DNA of 9,583 bases from Balneolales bacterium (GTDB lineage Bacteria; Bacteroidota; Rhodothermia; Balneolales; Balneolaceae), in NCBI GenBank assembly GCA_022360375.1, contig JAKSCW010000079.1, forward strand, positions 1 through 9,583. The letters run 5' to 3'. The notes under the pieces were generated by a model that saw only the letters and a program-made list of their open reading frames with translations, was not told where the DNA came from and did not search any database. Shown here piece by piece: positions 6,887-9,583 of the stretch. Every line of letters begins with the position of its first letter. Position 1 is the first letter of the stretch. Both the position numbers and the translations under genes were made by a program.

Positions 6887-7858
6887 TTGGAACAAATTGT
6901 TCAATTAGAAGGTGTTGATCCAATCATATTGTTTGGCCTTCATGATGAACACATCAGGATTTTGGATCAAGCCTTCCCGGATTCGAAATTAAATGCACGG
7001 GGTGAACGTGTAAAGATTACAGGCCCATCCGAAGAGATTGCCGTTTTAAGAGAAGTGATTTCAGGAATGATTGAGATTGCATCCCGGAAAAACCGGGTTA
7101 CGAAAGAAGATGTAAACACACTCATTACTCTAAAGAATGGTCAATTTGCCACGAAAGTGCCTGAAACTGTAGATATTGGAGATGGAGAACTCATTCTCTA
7201 TACCCATAAAGGCCAGGCTGTACTCGCAAAAACCCCAGGACAAAAAAGACTTTACCGGGCCTCTGCCAGTCACGACATTGTTTTTGCAATTGGCCCGGCC
7301 GGAACCGGTAAAACCTATACCTCTGTGGCGCTTGCTGTAAAAGCGCTAAAAGAACGCCGGGTACAAAAAATTATCTTAGCCCGCCCCGCCGTTGAAGCAG
7401 GAGAAAATCTCGGCTTTCTTCCTGGTGACTTAAAAGAAAAGATTGACCCATATTTACGCCCGTTGTATGATGCACTGGAAGATATGATCGATCAGGATAA
7501 ACTGAACCTCCACCTCCAGAAGAATGTAATTGAAATAGCCCCCCTGGCGTATATGCGTGGCCGAACCCTTAATAATGCCTTTGTAATATTGGATGAAGCT
7601 CAAAACGCCACCAATACCCAAATGAAAATGCTTTTAACCAGGATTGGGTTTAATAGCCGGGCAATCATCACTGGTGATATCACTCAAACAGATTTACCAC
7701 GCAGGCAGCAATCCGGATTGATTTCCATCCAAAATATTCTAAAGGAAGTAGATGGCATAGATTTTGTTTATCTAAAAGACGAGGATGTTGTAAGACATCG
7801 GTTAGTAAAAGATATCATCAACGCGTACGAGAAATTCGACGAAGAAGAAACAGACTAG
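6887..7858 (+). CDS. PhoH family ATPase (YbeZ-like)
   Basis: This is a predicted cytosolic P-loop ATPase of 323 residues, the usual family size. The N-terminal part has the PhoH lead-in (VDPIILFG, then ARGERVKITGP). The ATPase core has Walker A GPAGTGKT (136-143), ARPAVEAGE with LGFLPGDLKEK, Walker B VILDEAQNAT (D236, E237) and ITGDITQTDLP (sensor-like). From family knowledge, PhoH/YbeZ proteins are phosphate-starvation-linked in E. coli and are thought to act with the YbeY RNase in RNA processing; no ybeY is next door here. Start choice: there is no in-frame ATG or GTG upstream of the conserved region. TTG 6887 (AGAG five bases before it) gives MEQIVQLEGVDP, which fits the family's N-terminus. 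The alternative TTG 6794 would overlap rpe by 20 bases and add a Cys-containing, unconserved-looking 31 residues. The ATA at 6866 is unlikely. Product call is strong, start moderate. Confidence 0.93.
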   Translation: MEQIVQLEGVDPIILFGLHDEHIRILDQAFPDSKLNARGERVKITGPSEEIAVLREVISGMIEIASRKNRVTKEDVNTLITLKNGQFATKVPETVDIGDGELILYTHKGQAVLAKTPGQKRLYRASASHDIVFAIGPAGTGKTYTSVALAVKALKERRVQKIILARPAVEAGENLGFLPGDLKEKIDPYLRPLYDALEDMIDQDKLNLHLQKNVIEIAPLAYMRGRTLNNAFVILDEAQNATNTQMKMLLTRIGFNSRAIITGDITQTDLPRRQQSGLISIQNILKEVDGIDFVYLKDEDVVRHRLVKDIINAYEKFDEEETD

Positions 7859-7859
7859 A

Positions 7860-8669
7860 TTGATTTACCCTGATACATACGTAGCGGCATTATACGAAGG
7901 CACTTTTTCCGTTGGCTTCGACAACAAATTTATCCGAATCCCCAGAGATGGACGGCCTTTTCGTGCTTCTTTAAAAATCTCTCTGAATCCATTTCTCATA
8001 AAAACACCTTCCAAAAATATTCTTTTTGATTGTGGGATTGGAGAATTTGGAGAGGATACCGGACCTCATATTATACGGCAGCATTTGGAGGATCACGATC
8101 TTCACGATTACGAGATTACCGATGTTTTTCTAAGTCATCTTCATTACGATCATATTGGAGGGTTAGCCCATAAAACGCATGGTTATTGGGAACTTACCTT
8201 TCCCGGAGCAAAAGTCTGGACTTCCAAAAAAGATTGGAACTCAGCGGTAGCAAAGGATACATACTATGATGAGGAAAAAACCGAATTTCTTGCTTTTTTA
8301 GATGCCAAAGCTAATCTCCATTTTCTCGAAGACTCGGATCAACCGTATCCTGAAATTCGGGTAGAAACTATTGGAGGACATACCGAACATCATCTGGTTT
8401 TGTTATTTGATGATGGTGAACATAAATTCATGCAGGCAGGAGATGTAATTGCAACGCGGAATCAGATTAACCGAAAATTTGCTGCCAAATACGATTTTAA
8501 CCCGGAAGAAAGTCAACGTCAGCGCGAGCGATTAGCAAAGTATGCATTTGAACATGGATTTACCGTTTTAGGATACCATGATGATTTTCATCCCATTGTT
8601 GCCCTCACCGGATATGACGATAAAACCGGGTACCTTACCGAACCTGTAGAGTTTTATGTCCCTTCCTGA
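7860..8669 (+). CDS. MBL-fold metallohydrolase
   Basis: This 269-residue protein has the metallo-beta-lactamase fold and probably hydrolyses an ester or lactone with two metal ions; the substrate is not evident. The metal-binding set is complete: H93, H95, D97 and H98 in SHLHYDHIGG, H174 in GGHTEHH, D195 in QAGDVI, and H240 in GYHDDFHP. The layout (FDCGIG strand, TFPGAKVWTSKKDW after the first motif, and a late YHDDFHP) resembles lactonase-like members such as YtnP/AHL lactonase relatives, but a general hydrolase is equally possible. The start TTG 7860 lies one base after the phoH-like stop and is the only usable start, since the only in-frame ATG I see is near residue 194. It is probably translated by coupling to the previous gene. 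No signal peptide is seen, so it is likely cytosolic. Its 3' end overlaps the next gene by 14 bases. Confidence 0.9.
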   Translation: MIYPDTYVAALYEGTFSVGFDNKFIRIPRDGRPFRASLKISLNPFLIKTPSKNILFDCGIGEFGEDTGPHIIRQHLEDHDLHDYEITDVFLSHLHYDHIGGLAHKTHGYWELTFPGAKVWTSKKDWNSAVAKDTYYDEEKTEFLAFLDAKANLHFLEDSDQPYPEIRVETIGGHTEHHLVLLFDDGEHKFMQAGDVIATRNQINRKFAAKYDFNPEESQRQRERLAKYAFEHGFTVLGYHDDFHPIVALTGYDDKTGYLTEPVEFYVPS

Positions 8670-9447
8670 GTATATCTCGAATATCCATACTTTCCTGGTA
8701 GAAAGAGGATTTCCATCAAACATTGATGCAGCCATCATTTTGGGTTCAGGACTTGGGAGTTTTGAAGAACATATACAGAATAAGAGAACCATCCCCTATT
8801 CTGAAATTCCGGGTTTTCCACAGTCTACTGTTACCGGGCATTCCGGATCACTTTTGTTTGGTGAAGTAACGGGTAAAAATGTACTGGCATTTTCAGGACG
8901 CTTTCATTTCTACGAAGGCCATTCCTTTGATAAAACCATAATTCCGGTTCAGCTTTCCAAATCCTTCAATATTGAAAAACTGATCATTTCAAATGCAGCC
9001 GGAGGAATCAATCTTACATTTCAAGTGGGAGACCTGATGATTATCAGGAACATCATGTATCCTCACATTGATCTCCCATTCAAAAAAGAGAACGCAAAAC
9101 TGGTTGAATTGGAGCAGAGTGCAGTAAAAGTACAAGAGATCGCCAACCAGCTTCAGGTTCCTACTAAAACAGGAACCTATTTATACGTTACCGGCCCAAA
9201 TTATGAAACTAAAGCAGAAATACATGCCTTTCGCTATCTGGGTGGGGATGCGGTAGGAATGAGTACCGCGCCGGAAATCCTGGAAGCCTTCCGGTTAGGA
9301 ATTAAAGTTGGTGCCATTTCTCTGATTACAAATGCCGCAGCCGGAATTACAGATCAAAAACTCGATCATTCTGAAGTGAAAGATGCCGCCGATGCAAAAA
9401 AAGATGTGTTTGCAAAATTGGTTAAAGGGTTGATTCAGGAGTTTTAA
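8656..9447 (+). CDS. Purine nucleoside phosphorylase (trimeric type I, inosine/guanosine)
   Basis: This 263-residue cytosolic enzyme cleaves purine (deoxy)ribonucleosides with phosphate to base and (deoxy)ribose 1-phosphate, in purine salvage. The motifs are those of the low-molecular-mass trimeric family (human PNP, XapA and PunA relatives): LGSGLG with S31, GFPQSTVTGHSG, GRFHFYEGH with R82 and H84 for phosphate, SNAAGGIN, GPNYET with Y183-E184 (matching human F200-E201), GMST with M202, and LITNAAAG with N226 for base binding. That N favours 6-oxopurines. Length is close to the family norm. The ATG at 8656 is preceded by TAGAG at 8647-8651 and lies inside the end of the MBL gene, so the two are probably cotranslated. 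The start of the next gene is 36 bases downstream. No anomaly is seen. Confidence 0.96.
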   Translation: MSLPEYISNIHTFLVERGFPSNIDAAIILGSGLGSFEEHIQNKRTIPYSEIPGFPQSTVTGHSGSLLFGEVTGKNVLAFSGRFHFYEGHSFDKTIIPVQLSKSFNIEKLIISNAAGGINLTFQVGDLMIIRNIMYPHIDLPFKKENAKLVELEQSAVKVQEIANQLQVPTKTGTYLYVTGPNYETKAEIHAFRYLGGDAVGMSTAPEILEAFRLGIKVGAISLITNAAAGITDQKLDHSEVKDAADAKKDVFAKLVKGLIQEF

Positions 9448-9457
9448 TTAATACATT

Positions 9458-9483
9458 ATTGAAATAATTAGTTTTATTTCAGT
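9458..9483 (+). other. A/T-rich inverted repeat in the gap before the zinc-ribbon gene
   Basis: TGAAATAA (9460-9467) and TTATTTCA (9474-9481) are exact reverse complements around a six-base loop TTAGTT. The stem extends by a T-G and an A-T pair to 9458 and 9483. It ends right before the ATG of the next gene and lacks a T-run, so it is not a normal terminator. The palindrome may be an operator or an RNA hairpin that masks the start; a TAGTTTTA -7-like box (9469-9476) lies within it. All functions are inference. Confidence 0.45.
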
Positions 9484-9583
9484 ATGGCATGTCCGGTTTG
9501 TAATGACCAAAATATTCAACTTTATGATATCCCTTCGACTCGGAGCTATAAAGTCGATTGTGGAGTTTGCGGTAGCTACCAAA
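9484..9583 (+). CDS. Zinc-ribbon protein, 5' part (cut by window end)
   Basis: The first 33 codons of a gene start at ATG 9484, 36 bases after the phosphorylase stop, and run off the window. The residues MACPVCNDQNIQL, followed by YKVDCGVCGSYQ, form two CxxC knuckles (C3/C6 and C26/C29) with the spacing of a zinc ribbon. A Y-x-V-x-C-x-x-C-G-x-Y layout is typical of N-terminal zinc ribbons attached to many kinds of proteins (methyltransferases, nucleases, defence-associated ATPases), so the function cannot be assigned from this fragment. There is no obvious Shine-Dalgarno. The hairpin just upstream ends next to the start codon. Confidence 0.65.
   Translation, partial: MACPVCNDQNIQLYDIPSTRSYKVDCGVCGSYQ

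Noticed and set aside
9441..9483. Intrinsic terminator after the phosphorylase gene
   Set aside because: A stem exists but is A/T-rich and is followed by GTATGG rather than a T-run.

Overview
The window reads as chromosomal DNA from a Gram-negative bacterium of the Bacteroidota/Rhodothermota/Balneolota lineage. The evidence is a type IX secretion (T9SS) C-terminal sorting domain on the first protein, an Omp85-like outer-membrane barrel, a DUF5683-like protein, weak Shine-Dalgarno sequences, and a TAnnTTT-type promoter-like box. Balneolota is my best guess from the overall look of the proteins, but that is inference. All genes lie on the + strand, packed with overlaps or gaps under 75 bases. 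I see no RNA gene, insertion sequence, CRISPR array or phage gene.

Left part (1-5282), cell-envelope block. It starts with the 3' end of a T9SS-secreted propeller-like protein. This joins through TAATG to a 1116-residue outer-membrane protein that combines a signal peptide, a zinc-metallopeptidase-like (HExxH) domain, a TolB-like PD40 propeller and an Omp85/BamA-like barrel. That gene joins through ATGA to a DUF5683-like exported/membrane protein. The tight joins suggest the three are made together, and the large protein is the most interesting object in the window.

Middle part (5283-7858). A small single-pass membrane protein with three PASTA repeats and no kinase is followed by rpe (ribulose-5-phosphate 3-epimerase) and a PhoH-family ATPase. 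The PASTA-rpe order resembles the prkC-rsgA-rpe order of Firmicutes. The phoH-like gene has no usable ATG or GTG and probably starts at TTG. A promoter-like box lies in the rpe-phoH gap, so a new transcript may begin there.

Right part (7859-9583). The phoH-like gene is followed after one base by a metallo-beta-lactamase-fold hydrolase that also starts with TTG. That gene overlaps a trimeric-type purine nucleoside phosphorylase gene by 14 bases. After the phosphorylase comes a 36-base gap holding an A/T-rich perfect inverted repeat, then the first 33 codons of a zinc-ribbon protein cut by the window end. This half is mostly housekeeping metabolism: pentose phosphate pathway, purine salvage, RNA-linked ATPase.
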